A stretch of 64,000 bases of DNA from Selenomonas sp. TAMA-11512 (GCF_037076525.1 NZ_AP029018.1:310001-374000), one strand, 5' to 3'; numbered from the stretch's first letter, positions 27,525 through 35,823 are shown. Program-made: numbers and translations. The notes: generated by a model not told the origin, from the sequence alone.

Positions 27525-27929
27525 ATGGGAGTGGAAGTTGCTGAGATAAGCGCTTATGATCGGTGTACATACGCGCTCATGGATTGCTATACAATAAAAG
27601 TGTATCTTCCTGCCTACATTATGCGGCATGAAGAAGAGGCGGTGGACATAGAGCAGGATGAGGATCGACTGGCAGTGTTTTTGTTGGAATACCAGACACT
27701 GGCGACATCGCTCCATGCGTTCCTGCTGAAGGAAGGTATGCAGGAATTATACGGCGATCTGGCGAAGCTCATTGGCCGCATAGCGGATTATGTGCTTTGG
27801 AAGAACGACAAGACACGGAAACGGAAGGTATTCCTTTCTGCAGGTGCGAGAAATCGACTCTGTGTGTGGATACAATCGTCTCTGCATGAGTGCATAAGCC
27901 CTCTTGCCAAACGGATGAAAATTATGTAA
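27525..27929 (+). CDS. uncharacterised 134-residue protein
   Basis: Not recognised. Mostly helical by eye, no signal peptide or membrane span, with one long acidic helix (MRHEEEAVDIEQDEDRLAVFLLEYQTLATSL). No ribosome site precedes the ATG at 27525; a later ATG at 27579 gives a shorter version. It follows the decayed cassette by 9 bases and precedes scfA, so it may be a leftover open frame, although its length and codon composition look real. Confidence 0.4.
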   Translation: MGVEVAEISAYDRCTYALMDCYTIKVYLPAYIMRHEEEAVDIEQDEDRLAVFLLEYQTLATSLHAFLLKEGMQELYGDLAKLIGRIADYVLWKNDKTRKRKVFLSAGARNRLCVWIQSSLHECISPLAKRMKIM

Positions 27930-27965
27930 AATAATAGCAGGAACAGCCTCAAGGAGGGGACATGT

Positions 27966-28106
27966 ATGAAGCACATCAAGACGATCAACAAGCCGAATCT
28001 CCAGCAGACGGCGATGACGGGCGGCTGCGGCGAGTGCCAGGCCTCGTGCCAGTCGGCCTGCAAGACGAGCTGTACGGTCGGCAATCAGGTATGTGAGAAG
28101 AAGTAA
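27966..28106 (+). CDS. scfA: SCIFF ranthipeptide precursor
   Basis: 46 residues with six cysteines at positions 21, 24, 28, 32, 36 and 43, in the CxxCxxxCxxxCxxxC spacing of the 'six cysteines in forty-five residues' family. The start has an excellent ribosome site (AAGGAGGGG). A long radical SAM maturase gene follows at 28283, the invariant partner, which installs thioether cross-links. The ATG at 27962 is in another frame. The family is common in Clostridia; its biological role is not settled. A short repeat and a terminator stand between the two genes. Confidence 0.95.
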   Translation: MKHIKTINKPNLQQTAMTGGCGECQASCQSACKTSCTVGNQVCEKK

Positions 28107-28111
28107 TTCAT

Positions 28112-28155
28112 TTAAGGAAGTACTGACAGATTTCATTTTATCAGAGACTCCTTAA
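28112..28155. repeat. short derivative of the TAAGGAA repeat
   Basis: 44 bases with inverted ends TTAAGGA..TCCTTAA and the internal TTCATTTTATCAG of the right end of the full element (31518, 52325). Looks like a deletion product. It lies just after the scfA stop. Confidence 0.7.
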
Positions 28156-28157
28156 AG

Positions 28158-28187
28158 AAATCTCTCCGAAGGGGGAGATTTTCTTTT
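28158..28187 (+). terminator. terminator after scfA
   Basis: Stem AAATCTCTCC/GGGGAGATTT with one wobble pair, GAAG loop, then TCTTTTTAT. It would leave the maturase at a lower level than the precursor. Confidence 0.85.
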
Positions 28188-28282
28188 TATTTACGGTTTT
28201 AGGTTTCAAAGAATGCATGTGAGAGCCGGACGGGCAGCCGGAGAAAGACGGTTTGCCGCAGACCGGGAATGAGGAGCGGGGC

Positions 28283-29659
28283 GTGACAGGTAAGATTCAT
28301 AAATTTCACCGAGGCGATACATACATCGTTCTCGACATCAACAGCGGGGCGGTGCACATCGTCGACAAGACGGTATACCGCATCATGGATATATTCGACG
28401 GCACGAACGACGCCGAGGTATTGGAAAAGCTGAGCGGCGAGTATGAAGCCGGGGAGATCGGGGAAATCCTCGCCGAGCTGCACGAGCTGATCGAGGCAAA
28501 GGAGCTCTTTGCGCCCGATCTCGATGTTCCTCCGACATTCCGTCAGGAAGGGCTTGTCAAGTCGCTCTGCCTCATGATCGCGCAGGACTGCAACCTTCGA
28601 TGTAAATATTGCTTCGGCGACGGCGGCAGTTACGGCGGAAAGCGCGCCGTCATGTCGCCGGAGGTCGGCAGGCGCGCGGTCGACTTTCTCATCGAGAAGA
28701 GCGGGCCGCGAAAGCACATGGAGATCGATTTCTTCGGCGGCGAGCCGCTCATGAACATGAAGACGGTCAAAGCGGTCACGGAGTACGTGCGTCAACGGGA
28801 AAAAGAGACGGGCAAGAAGTGCAAGCTCACGCTGACGACGAACGGTATGCTCCTGCACGATGACCATATTCAATGGCTCAATGACAATGACTTCTCCCTC
28901 GTGCTGTCGCTGGACGGCCGCAAGGAGGTCAATGACGTGATGCGCCCCGATGCCGGCGGGCACGGGACGTACGACCGCATCGTGAAGAACTTCAGGAAGT
29001 GCATCGACTCGCGCGCGGGCGGCGACTATGACTATCGCGGCATCTACACCTACCTGCGCGGCACCTACACGAAGCACAATCTCGACTTCACGAAGGACGT
29101 CCTCGCCATGCATGACGAGGGATTCAACATCCTGTCCATGGAGCCGGTCGTCCTGAAGGACAGCCCCATCGGAATCGAGGCGGAGGATCTTCCGCAGGTA
29201 TTCGCCGAGTACGACCGACTCGTCGACGCGTATATGGAGCGCCGCCGCGCCGGAAAGGGATTCTTCTTCTTCCACTTCAACATGGATCTCTCCAACGGCC
29301 CCTGCGTGGCAAAGCGGCTCGCGGGCTGCGGTGCGGGGCATGAGTACTTCGCCGTCGCGGAGGACGGCACGCTCTATCCGTGCCATCAGTTTGTCGGCCG
29401 CGAGCAGTATCGTCTCGGCAATATCTACGACGGCGTGACGAATACGGAACTGCCGCCGCATTTTCGTGCGGCGCACGTCATGAATAAGCCGACGTGCCGG
29501 ACGTGCTGGGCGCGGTTTTTCTGCTCGGGCGGCTGCCACGCGAACGCGGATCTCTTCCACGGAGATATCTATCAGCCGTATGAGATTGGCTGCGAGATTC
29601 AGAGAAAGCGGCTGGAGAGCGCCATCCTCGTGCAGTCGCTGATCGCGATGGAAGAATGA
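28283..29659 (+). CDS. scfB: SCIFF maturase, radical SAM/SPASM enzyme
   Basis: 458 residues from the GTG at 28283 (GAGGAG upstream; a TTG at 28253 is also open). The first 80 residues form a peptide-binding RRE-like domain (HRGDTYIVLDINSGAVHIVDK). The radical SAM cysteines are C103, C107 and C110 (CNLRCKYCFGD), and GGEPLMN follows. The SPASM part has CGAGHEYFAVAEDGTLYPC, CRTCWARFFCSGGCH and GCEIQRKR, enough cysteines for two extra iron-sulfur clusters. It cross-links ScfA cysteines to alpha carbons. Next to scfA, separated by a terminator. Confidence 0.95.
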   Translation: MTGKIHKFHRGDTYIVLDINSGAVHIVDKTVYRIMDIFDGTNDAEVLEKLSGEYEAGEIGEILAELHELIEAKELFAPDLDVPPTFRQEGLVKSLCLMIAQDCNLRCKYCFGDGGSYGGKRAVMSPEVGRRAVDFLIEKSGPRKHMEIDFFGGEPLMNMKTVKAVTEYVRQREKETGKKCKLTLTTNGMLLHDDHIQWLNDNDFSLVLSLDGRKEVNDVMRPDAGGHGTYDRIVKNFRKCIDSRAGGDYDYRGIYTYLRGTYTKHNLDFTKDVLAMHDEGFNILSMEPVVLKDSPIGIEAEDLPQVFAEYDRLVDAYMERRRAGKGFFFFHFNMDLSNGPCVAKRLAGCGAGHEYFAVAEDGTLYPCHQFVGREQYRLGNIYDGVTNTELPPHFRAAHVMNKPTCRTCWARFFCSGGCHANADLFHGDIYQPYEIGCEIQRKRLESAILVQSLIAMEE

Positions 29660-29660
29660 A

Positions 29661-29704
29661 AAGAGGCTGTGACAAAGTGAGAAATCATTTTGTCACAGCC
29701 TCTT
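29661..29704. terminator. bidirectional terminator between scfB and alaT-like gene
   Basis: 16-base perfect stem (AAGAGGCTGTGACAAA / TTTGTCACAGCCTCTT) around a 12-base loop. It serves the convergent genes on both sides. The AAGAGGCTGTG core recurs at 37469. Confidence 0.9.
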
Positions 29705-29712
29705 ATTTGGCC

Positions 29713-30900
29713 TTATGCTTTTTTATGCTTGGACAGGAAATTCTCAATCCGGGCGAGCGCCTCGGAAATCTTATCGAGTGAGGTCGCGTAGGAGCAGCGG
29801 ACGTGGCCCGCGCCGCACGCGCCGAACGCGCTCCCCGGCACGAGGGCGACGTGCTCGGAGCGAAGCAGCTCCTCGGCAAATTCCTCGTCGGTGTAGCCGG
29901 ACGGTCTGATGTCCGGGAAGATGTAGAACGCGCCCTTCGGCTCGAAGCACGGGAGCCCCATCTTCGTAAAGCCGTCGTATATGAGGCGGCGGCGGCGGTC
30001 GTACTCGGCGACCATCTTCTTCATGTACTTCTCGCCGCGTCTCAGCGCCTCGATGGCCGCGATCTGCGCCGTGATCGGAGCGCAGAGCATCGTGTACTGA
30101 TGGATTTTCGTCATGGCGGCGATGACGGACTCGTTCGCCATCGCGTAGCCGATGCGCCAGCCCGTCATGGCGTACGCCTTGGAGAAGCCGTTCAGGAGGA
30201 TGGTGCGCTCCTGCATGTTCGGGAGAGAGGAGAACGCGACGTGTTTCTCGCCGCCGTACGTGAGGTCGCCGTAGATTTCGTCCGAGATGACAAGCAGATC
30301 GTGCTTCTCGGCGAACTTCGCTATCGCGAGGAGATCGCTTTCTTCCATGATGGCGCCCGTCGGATTGTTCGGGTAGCCGATGAGGAGGACGCGCGTCTTC
30401 TCGGTCACATATTGTTCAAGCTCAGCCGGCGTGATGCGAAACTCGTTTTCGAGCTTTGTGGGGACGGAGACGGGGACACCGCCGGCGAGAATCGTGCAGG
30501 CCTGATACGAGACGTAGCAGGGTTCCGGAATCAGTACTTCGTCGCCCGGTGAGAGAACGGCACGCATGGCGATGTCAAGCGCTTCGCTGACGCCGACGGT
30601 CACGAGGATATCCGTCGCGGGGTCGTAGGAAATACCGTACTCCACTTCGTAATGGAGGGCGATTTCCTCACGCAGCTCCAGCATGCCGCGGTTTGACGTG
30701 TAGGAGGTATAGCCGCGCTCAAGCCCGTAGACGCAGCTCTCACGAATCGTCCAAGGCGTGACGAAGTCCGGCTCGCCGACGCCGAGCGAGATGACGTCCT
30801 TCATCTGCGCGGCGATGTCGAAAAACTTGCGGATGCCGGACGGCGCAATCGACTGCACGGCAGGAGAGAGACGACTGTTCCAGTCGCGCGTTTCCTTCAT
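29713..30900 (-). CDS. PLP-dependent aminotransferase, AlaT-like
   Basis: 395 residues, fold type I class I/II. VGVSEALDIAMRAVLSPGDEV (about 110), YPNNPTGA (about 176), SDEIYGDLTY (about 207) and the PLP lysine in NGFSKAYAMTGWRIGYAM (about 236) are present. The gene order with an Lrp-type regulator directly upstream (four-base overlap) is the same as yugG-yugH (alaR-alaT) in Bacillus subtilis, where the enzyme makes alanine. Aspartate or aromatic aminotransferase activity is possible, so no symbol is given. Transcribed toward scfB and ends just before the shared terminator. Confidence 0.88.
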   Translation of the reverse strand: MKETRDWNSRLSPAVQSIAPSGIRKFFDIAAQMKDVISLGVGEPDFVTPWTIRESCVYGLERGYTSYTSNRGMLELREEIALHYEVEYGISYDPATDILVTVGVSEALDIAMRAVLSPGDEVLIPEPCYVSYQACTILAGGVPVSVPTKLENEFRITPAELEQYVTEKTRVLLIGYPNNPTGAIMEESDLLAIAKFAEKHDLLVISDEIYGDLTYGGEKHVAFSSLPNMQERTILLNGFSKAYAMTGWRIGYAMANESVIAAMTKIHQYTMLCAPITAQIAAIEALRRGEKYMKKMVAEYDRRRRLIYDGFTKMGLPCFEPKGAFYIFPDIRPSGYTDEEFAEELLRSEHVALVPGSAFGACGAGHVRCSYATSLDKISEALARIENFLSKHKKA

Positions 30901-31376
30901 GGTGTCACCACCAGTCTGTGGTCGTGCTCCTCGTCGTTCATGATGACGCCGTCCTTCTTGTACGGCTTCAGGATGAAGTAGGTGCGCGTCTGCGTGACGC
31001 CCTCAATCGTCGAGAGGCGCGTCGCGACGAAGTTCGCGATCTCCTGCAGCGACTTGCCCTCGATGATTGCCACGAGGTCGAAGCTGCCGCTCATGAGGTA
31101 GACAGTACGCACTTCGTCAAAGCGATAGATGCGCTCGGCAATCGCGTCAAAGCCGACCTCGCGCTGTGGCGTGAGGTTGATCTCGATGATGGCCGTCACC
31201 GAATTGTCACCGGTCTTTTCCCAGTTGATCAGAGTGTTGTAGGAAAGGATGACCTTGTCCTTTTCGAGGCGCTTGATCTCCTGCTCGACTTCGTACTCGC
31301 TGCGGTTCAGCATGGCGGCAATCTCTCCGACGGGGCGACGTGCGTCGTGCTTCAAAAGCTCCAATATCTCTTTCAT
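30897..31376 (-). CDS. Lrp/AsnC-family regulator, AlaR-like
   Basis: 159 residues. N-terminal winged helix (ILELLKHDARRPVGEIAAMLNRSEYEVEQEIKRLEKDKVI) and a C-terminal RAM ligand domain (residues 70-145). It overlaps the aminotransferase start by four bases, so both are made from one message, and it probably controls this operon in response to an amino acid. The ribosome site AAAGGAG lies before the start. Confidence 0.9.
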   Translation of the reverse strand: MKEILELLKHDARRPVGEIAAMLNRSEYEVEQEIKRLEKDKVILSYNTLINWEKTGDNSVTAIIEINLTPQREVGFDAIAERIYRFDEVRTVYLMSGSFDLVAIIEGKSLQEIANFVATRLSTIEGVTQTRTYFILKPYKKDGVIMNDEEHDHRLVVTP

Positions 31377-31472
31377 GTTCGGTCTCCTTTTTCATGGACA
31401 TAATAGCAGAAATCACATATACCATAGGAAAGATTTGACGTCCTGCGGTCTGTTTCCTGCGGCGTTATAAGA

Positions 31473-31506
31473 AAAATGCTTCAGCTCTTCGAAGCTGAAG
31501 CATTTT
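31473..31506 (-). terminator. hairpin upstream of the Lrp gene
   Basis: 14-base perfect stem (AAAATGCTTCAGCT / AGCTGAAGCATTTT), 6-base loop, then a short run of T on the minus strand (TTTTTC). Most likely ends the gene at 31707-32134, with a repeat inserted in between. Confidence 0.75.
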
Positions 31507-31517
31507 CGTACATGTTG

Positions 31518-31683
31518 TAAGGAAACACTGATAAATGCAACACAGCCATCTTGGCGCATCTTTTCCGCTCTCTCTGCGTCGGCAAATCCTCCACAGAGCA
31601 CCACTCTGCGTCCGGCTTGCCTCCTTGATAGAACGAAAAATCTACACCAATCTGACCGACTTCATTTTATCAGCGCTTCCTTA
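31518..31683. mobile_element. MITE-like element, full copy 1
   Basis: 166 bases with inverted ends TAAGGAAACACTGATAAA and (on the other strand) TAAGGAAGCGCTGATAAA. No coding potential. The interior resembles the copy at 52325 (shared CAAATCCTC, AGCACCACT, GCGG/CGGCTTG, CATTTTATCAGCG). Followed by a second partial end at 31681-31710. Passive transposition by an unlinked transposase is likely but no target duplication was made out. Confidence 0.75.
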
Positions 31684-31706
31684 GGAAACACTTTATCAGC
31701 GTTTTC

Positions 31707-32134
31707 TTAAGCGGCTATATCGACGGAAGAGCCCTTGGAAGCGGATGCCGCAGCCATCGCCTTGACACTCTGCTGGTAGGCTGCCTGTGCGTTCTGGACG
31801 AGGGAACTGGTCGCCTTCGTGCCGGCCGCCTCGACGTTCTTGGCCACCTTTTGTACCATGCCGGTGCCCTGGATGGTGCGGGCAAAGGTATCCTCGAGAC
31901 GCTTGTTGGAGCGCTGAATGGCACGCGCCCCGTCATTTTGCACGCGATCGTTATTCTGCTGGAAAGGGCTGGTGCCTGTCTTTGTGCCATTGCCGAAAGA
32001 CGGTTGACCGAGGTGGGTCTTGTTCTCAATGGCATGCGCCGCCGTGACGTTTTGTCCGTTCGTCTGGATGGCGCGGTTCATGGTCTGGAATGAGCTCTGC
32101 CCCACAGTCGAAGCGGAAATGCTGGAAATACTCA
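31707..32134 (-). CDS. unrecognised small Gln/Asn/Ala-rich protein
   Basis: 142 residues from the ATG at 32134, where GGAGGAGAG precedes the codon; a longer frame to 32159 adds residues without a site. Begins SISSISASTVGQSSFQTMN; rich in Gln, Asn, Ala, Thr and Ser, no cysteine or tryptophan in the portion read, and no signal peptide. A regular helical pattern (ARTIQ..VQKVAKNVEAAGTKATSSLVQ) covers the C-terminal half. May be linked to motility, since the FliD-like protein at 37538 has a similar composition; this is only a guess. It has a strong vegetative promoter. Confidence 0.7.
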
Positions 32135-32264
32135 TTTTTTCTCTCCTCCCTGAAAGCAATGCTGCCCTCCATTCCTTGGTGACAGAGCGTGCAGCAGCAT
32201 TGGGCCGGGAGGTAATAAAAGGATAAGCGTCCTATAAAAATAATACTCCCAGTCCTTCATCCCA

Positions 32265-32293
32265 AGTATAGCGGATTTTCGACAAAAATGCAA
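32265..32293 (-). promoter_or_regulatory. promoter of the 31707-32134 gene
   Basis: On the minus strand TTGCAT, 17 bases, TATACT, 131 bases before the start codon. Divergent from the gap promoter. Confidence 0.6.
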
Positions 32294-32351
32294 GTGATGA
32301 AATAAAAAGGAGGGAGGAAATTCTCGACGTGGAACCTGCTCAGAAAGATAG

Positions 32352-32381
32352 TTGACAAAGAGCGCAGGGATGGAGTAAAAT
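32352..32381 (+). promoter_or_regulatory. promoter of gap
   Basis: TTGACA, 18 bases, TAAAAT. About 118 bases of leader follow; it contains short inverted motifs (ACGAG..CTCGT and GTCGAGTCGAC, near 32395-32426) that could be operator sites, but no known glycolytic repressor site is recognised. Confidence 0.75.
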
Positions 32382-32499
32382 GACGATGTATAGACGAGTT
32401 GTTACAGCTCGTTGTCGAGTCGACGGATGGGAGTTCGTTCCTATGTTTCGTCGAGGTGGCCGGCGGATGTCGGCATAGGATTACAGGGGGTAATTTTCT

Positions 32500-33513
32500 A
32501 TGGCAGTTAAGGTAGCAATCAATGGGTTTGGCCGTATCGGTCGTCTCGCTTTCCGTCAGATGTTTGACGCGGAAGGCTATGAAGTGGTCGCCATCAATGA
32601 CCTCACGAGCCCAAAGATGCTCGCACATCTCCTAAAGTACGATTCCACGCAGGGCAAGTATGAGTACGCGGATTCCGTCTCCGCAGGCGAGTCTTCCATC
32701 ACGGTCAACGGCAAGACGATCAATATCTACGCAGAGGCGGACGCGAAGAATATACCTTGGGGCAAGCACGACGTCGATGTCGTCCTCGAGTGCACGGGCT
32801 TCTATGCATCGAAGGAGAAGGCTTCGGCGCACATCACGGCCGGTGCGAAGAAGGTCGTCATTTCCGCTCCTGCCGGCAATGATCTCCCGACGGTCGTCTT
32901 CAACGTCAACCACAAGACGCTCAAGGCTTCGGACACGGTCATCTCCGCCGCTTCCTGCACGACGAACTGCCTCGCTCCTATGGCGAAGGCTCTCAATGAC
33001 CTCGCTCCGATTCAGAGCGGCATCATGGCGACGATCCATGCTTATACGGGCGATCAGATGATTCTCGACGGCCCGCAGCGCAAGGGCGATCTCCGCCGCA
33101 GCCGCGCCGGCGCCATCAACATCGTTCCGAACTCCACGGGCGCCGCAAAGGCGATCGGTCTCGTCATCCCCGAGCTCAACGGCAAGCTCATCGGCGCGGC
33201 ACAGCGCGTTCCGACCCCGACGGGTTCCACGACGCTGCTCTTCGCTGTCGTCAAGGGTGAAGTCACGGTGGATCAGGTCAATGCCGAGATGAAGAAGCAG
33301 TCGACGGAGTCCTTCGGCTACAACGAGGATGAGATCGTCTCCAGCGACGTCGTCGGAATGCGTTACGGTTCCCTCTTCGATGCTACGCAGACGATGGTCA
33401 GCCCGATCGGCGACGGCAACACGCAGGTGCAGGTCGTCTCCTGGTATGACAACGAGAACAGCTACACGAGCCAGATGGTTCGCACAATCAAGTACTTCGC
33501 AGAGCTTAAGTAA
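32500..33513 (+). CDS. gap: glyceraldehyde-3-phosphate dehydrogenase
   Basis: 337 residues. [17 protein letters not shown] binds NAD at the N-terminus, the catalytic cysteine lies in [12 protein letters not shown] (about residue 153), and [12 protein letters not shown] is the family C-terminal signature. Oxidises glyceraldehyde-3-phosphate to 1,3-bisphosphoglycerate. First gene of the glycolytic set gap-pgk-tpiA-gpmI. Has its own promoter, and a strong terminator-like hairpin follows, which would make it the most highly expressed of the four. Confidence 0.97.
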   Translation: MAVKVAINGFGRIGRLAFRQMFDAEGYEVVAINDLTSPKMLAHLLKYDSTQGKYEYADSVSAGESSITVNGKTINIYAEADAKNIPWGKHDVDVVLECTGFYASKEKASAHITAGAKKVVISAPAGNDLPTVVFNVNHKTLKASDTVISAASCTTNCLAPMAKALNDLAPIQSGIMATIHAYTGDQMILDGPQRKGDLRRSRAGAINIVPNSTGAAKAIGLVIPELNGKLIGAAQRVPTPTGSTTLLFAVVKGEVTVDQVNAEMKKQSTESFGYNEDEIVSSDVVGMRYGSLFDATQTMVSPIGDGNTQVQVVSWYDNENSYTSQMVRTIKYFAELK

Positions 33514-33546
33514 TCTTACTTAATGCCGGCGACACCAAGATCTTTG

Positions 33547-33588
33547 AAAGAGGTCCGGTCTGAGTAAGTGGACCGGACCTCTTTTTAT
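33547..33588 (+). terminator. terminator/attenuator between gap and pgk
   Basis: 14-base stem AAAGAGGTCCGGTC / GACCGGACCTCTTT, 10-base loop, then TTATTT. Very stable. Whether some transcripts read on into pgk cannot be told. Confidence 0.9.
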
Positions 33589-33619
33589 TTCCGCTCTATG
33601 CATAAAAGGAGGTCTATTC

Positions 33620-34813
33620 TTGGATAAGAAAACGATTAAAGACATTGAAGTCAATGGTAAAAAGGTATTCATCCGCGTGGACTTCAACGTCCCCTTTGAT
33701 GAGAACCTGAACATTACGAACGACACGCGTATCCGCGCTACGCTCCCGACGCTCAATTACCTCCTCGATCACGGCGCGGCGGTCATCATCGCCTGCCACA
33801 TCGGGCGTCCGACCGAGACGCGTGAGCCGCAGTTCTCGACGAAGCACGTCGTCGGCCGGCTCTCCGAGCTCCTGGGCAAGGATGTCAAGTGGGCGGCGGA
33901 CTGCGTCGGCGAGGTTGCGGAAAAGGCGGCGGCGGATCTCAAGCCGGGTGAAGTCCTCCTTCTGGAGAACCTCCGCTACCACAAGGAAGAGAAGAAGAAC
34001 GACCCGGCTTTCGCAAAGCAGCTTGCATCGCTTGCGGATGTCGCCGTGGACGATGCTTTCGGCGTCTCGCACCGCGCGCACGCGTCGAATGTCGGCATCG
34101 CCTCCGAGCTCGAGACGGTCGCCGGCTTCCTCATGGAGAAGGAGATCAACTATATCGGCAAGACGCTCGAGGCTCCGCAGCGCCCGTTCGTCGGCATCAT
34201 CGGCGGCGCGAAGGTCTCCGATAAGATCGGCGTCATCAGCAACATGATTGACAAAGTCGACACCATCATCATCGGCGGCGGCATGGCGCACACGTTTGAT
34301 GCCGCGAAGGGACTCCCTGTCGGCAAGTCGCTCTGCGAGAAGGACAAGTTCGACCTCGCCCGTGAGCTGCTCAAGAAGGCGGAAGAGAAGGGCGTCAAGG
34401 TTGTTCTTCCGCTCGATCTCACGATAGCCGACGACTTCTCCGCTACGGCAAACACGAAGATCGTCGACGTGGACAAGGTGCCGGAGGATTGGGAAGCGCT
34501 CGACTCCGGTCCGAAGACGTCTGAGGCGTATGTCGAGGCGCTCAAGGGTGCCAAGACGGTCATCTGGAACGGTCCGATGGGCGTTTTTGAGTTTGACGCT
34601 TTCGCGAAGGGCACGCTCGCTGTGGCAAAGGCAGTCGCGGAGGCTACGGAAAACGGTGCGATTTCCATCGTCGGCGGCGGTGACTCCATTGCGGCGCTCA
34701 AGAAGACGGGGCTTGCGGATAAGATTTCGCATATTTCCACGGGCGGCGGTGCAACGCTCGAGTTCCTCGAGGGCAAGGTGCTGCCGGGCATTGCGGCGAT
34801 CGCAGATAAGTAA
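33620..34813 (+). CDS. pgk: phosphoglycerate kinase
   Basis: 397 residues from a TTG start with AGGAGGT ten bases before it. RVDFNVPFDENLNITND is the family start; CHIGRPTE, ENLRYHKEEK, GGAKVSDKIGVI, GPMGVFEFDAFAKGT and the ATP-binding GGGDSIAALKK follow. Transfers phosphate from 1,3-bisphosphoglycerate to ADP. Encoded after gap and the terminator; a leader containing a structured repeat separates it from tpiA. Confidence 0.97.
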   Translation: MDKKTIKDIEVNGKKVFIRVDFNVPFDENLNITNDTRIRATLPTLNYLLDHGAAVIIACHIGRPTETREPQFSTKHVVGRLSELLGKDVKWAADCVGEVAEKAAADLKPGEVLLLENLRYHKEEKKNDPAFAKQLASLADVAVDDAFGVSHRAHASNVGIASELETVAGFLMEKEINYIGKTLEAPQRPFVGIIGGAKVSDKIGVISNMIDKVDTIIIGGGMAHTFDAAKGLPVGKSLCEKDKFDLARELLKKAEEKGVKVVLPLDLTIADDFSATANTKIVDVDKVPEDWEALDSGPKTSEAYVEALKGAKTVIWNGPMGVFEFDAFAKGTLAVAKAVAEATENGAISIVGGGDSIAALKKTGLADKISHISTGGGATLEFLEGKVLPGIAAIADK

Positions 34814-34890
34814 AAAGGCGTGTGGGAGATGTTCTCCGCAGGCGTTTCGACTCGGAACAACCTCCCGCATTCTCAGCTCAGATGCTGATA

Positions 34891-34991
34891 AGAGCTGCGC
34901 GTACGAGCCCCCTTGCAGGGGCTTGTGTGCACGCCTCCACGAAGCTGCCGAGAGGGCTTTGCCTTCCGGCTTGACCTCTTAGCGTTTCATA
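34891..34991 (-). repeat. structured repeat, copy c (reverse)
   Basis: On the minus strand this matches copies a and b: a segment reading TGAAACGCTAAGAGGTCAAG at one end, GAGGCGTGCACACAAG further in, and a hairpin AGCCCC/GGGGCT. The stem sequence differs from copies a and b yet pairs. It abuts the ribosome site of tpiA (GAAAGGAG). The rest of the pgk-tpiA gap (34814-34890) holds a small GGAGA/TCTCC hairpin. Confidence 0.65.
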
Positions 34992-35009
34992 CGAAAGGAG
35001 TTTTGTACT

Positions 35010-35762
35010 ATGTCAAGAACCCCGATCATCGCCGGCAACTGGAAAATGAACAATACGATTGCACAGGGCAAGGCGCTCGTCGAGGCGCTCATCCCGCTCG
35101 TCAAGGATGCTTCCGGTGTCGACGTCGTCGTTTGCCCGACGGCAACGGCTCTTTCCGCTGTTTCCGCCGTCGCTTCCGGCACGAACATCCATGTCGGTGC
35201 GCAGAACGTGCACTGGGAGAAGAGCGGCGCTTTCACGGGTGAAATATCGACGGATATGCTCAAGGAGATCGGTGTCGAATATGTCGTCCTCGGTCACTCC
35301 GAGCGCCGTGACTACTTCGGCGAGACGGACGAGGGCGTCAATAAGCGTGCGAAGGCGGCGTATGCCGCGGGCATCACGCCGATTATCTGCTGCGGCGAAT
35401 CACTCGACGTGCGCGAGTCCGGCAAGTACATCGACCATGTCGTCAACCAGGTCAAGCTTGCGCTGGACGGATTCTCCGCCGATGAAGTCGCGAAGCTCGT
35501 CATCGCTTACGAGCCGATCTGGGCGATCGGCACGGGCAAGACGGCTACGTTTGAGCAGGCGGAAGAAGTCTGCAAGGCAATCCGCGAAGCGGTCGCCGAG
35601 AAGTTCAATCCGGCGGCGGCGGACGCTGTCCGCATCCAGTACGGCGGCAGCGTGAAGCCGGCGACGATCAAGGACCTCATGGCACAGCCGAACGTCGACG
35701 GCGCGCTCGTCGGCGGTGCGGCGCTCAAGGCGGACGATTTCGCCGCGATTGTTAAGTTTTGA
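35010..35762 (+). CDS. tpiA: triosephosphate isomerase
   Basis: 250 residues. PIIAGNWKMNNT (substrate-binding Lys), GHSERRDYFGE (catalytic His) and YEPIWAIGTGKTAT (catalytic Glu) are present, then GGSVKPAT and GALVGGAAL. Interconverts dihydroxyacetone phosphate and glyceraldehyde-3-phosphate. AAGGAG lies eleven bases before the ATG. Confidence 0.97.
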   Translation: MSRTPIIAGNWKMNNTIAQGKALVEALIPLVKDASGVDVVVCPTATALSAVSAVASGTNIHVGAQNVHWEKSGAFTGEISTDMLKEIGVEYVVLGHSERRDYFGETDEGVNKRAKAAYAAGITPIICCGESLDVRESGKYIDHVVNQVKLALDGFSADEVAKLVIAYEPIWAIGTGKTATFEQAEEVCKAIREAVAEKFNPAAADAVRIQYGGSVKPATIKDLMAQPNVDGALVGGAALKADDFAAIVKF

Positions 35763-35777
35763 CATCCCCATACTGCG

Positions 35778-35806
35778 CCTTCCCCTCCGGGGGAAGGTGT
35801 CTTATT
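35778..35806 (+). terminator. hairpin after tpiA
   Basis: CCTTCCCC/GGGGAAGG stem, TCCG loop, followed by TGTCTTATTT. A plausible terminator, close to the start of gpmI. Confidence 0.55.
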
Positions 35807-35823
35807 TAGGGAAGCACTGATAC
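35806..35823. repeat. solitary end of the TAAGGAA element
   Basis: TTAGGGAAGCACTGATAC resembles one end of the 166-base element; the partner end is not seen. Lies in the gap between tpiA and gpmI. Confidence 0.5.

Noticed and set aside
28199-29560. A 453-codon minus-strand frame over the SCIFF maturase
   Set aside because: The plus strand carries all radical SAM and SPASM cysteines. The antisense protein is Arg/Val/Leu/Ala-rich with no motif.
32352-32500. A CggR-type operator in the gap leader
   Set aside because: Short inverted motifs exist, but the known CggR operator pattern was not found.
33614-34870. A 418-codon minus-strand frame over pgk
   Set aside because: pgk is certain on the plus strand; the antisense frame has no ribosome site or domain and the base composition explains it.
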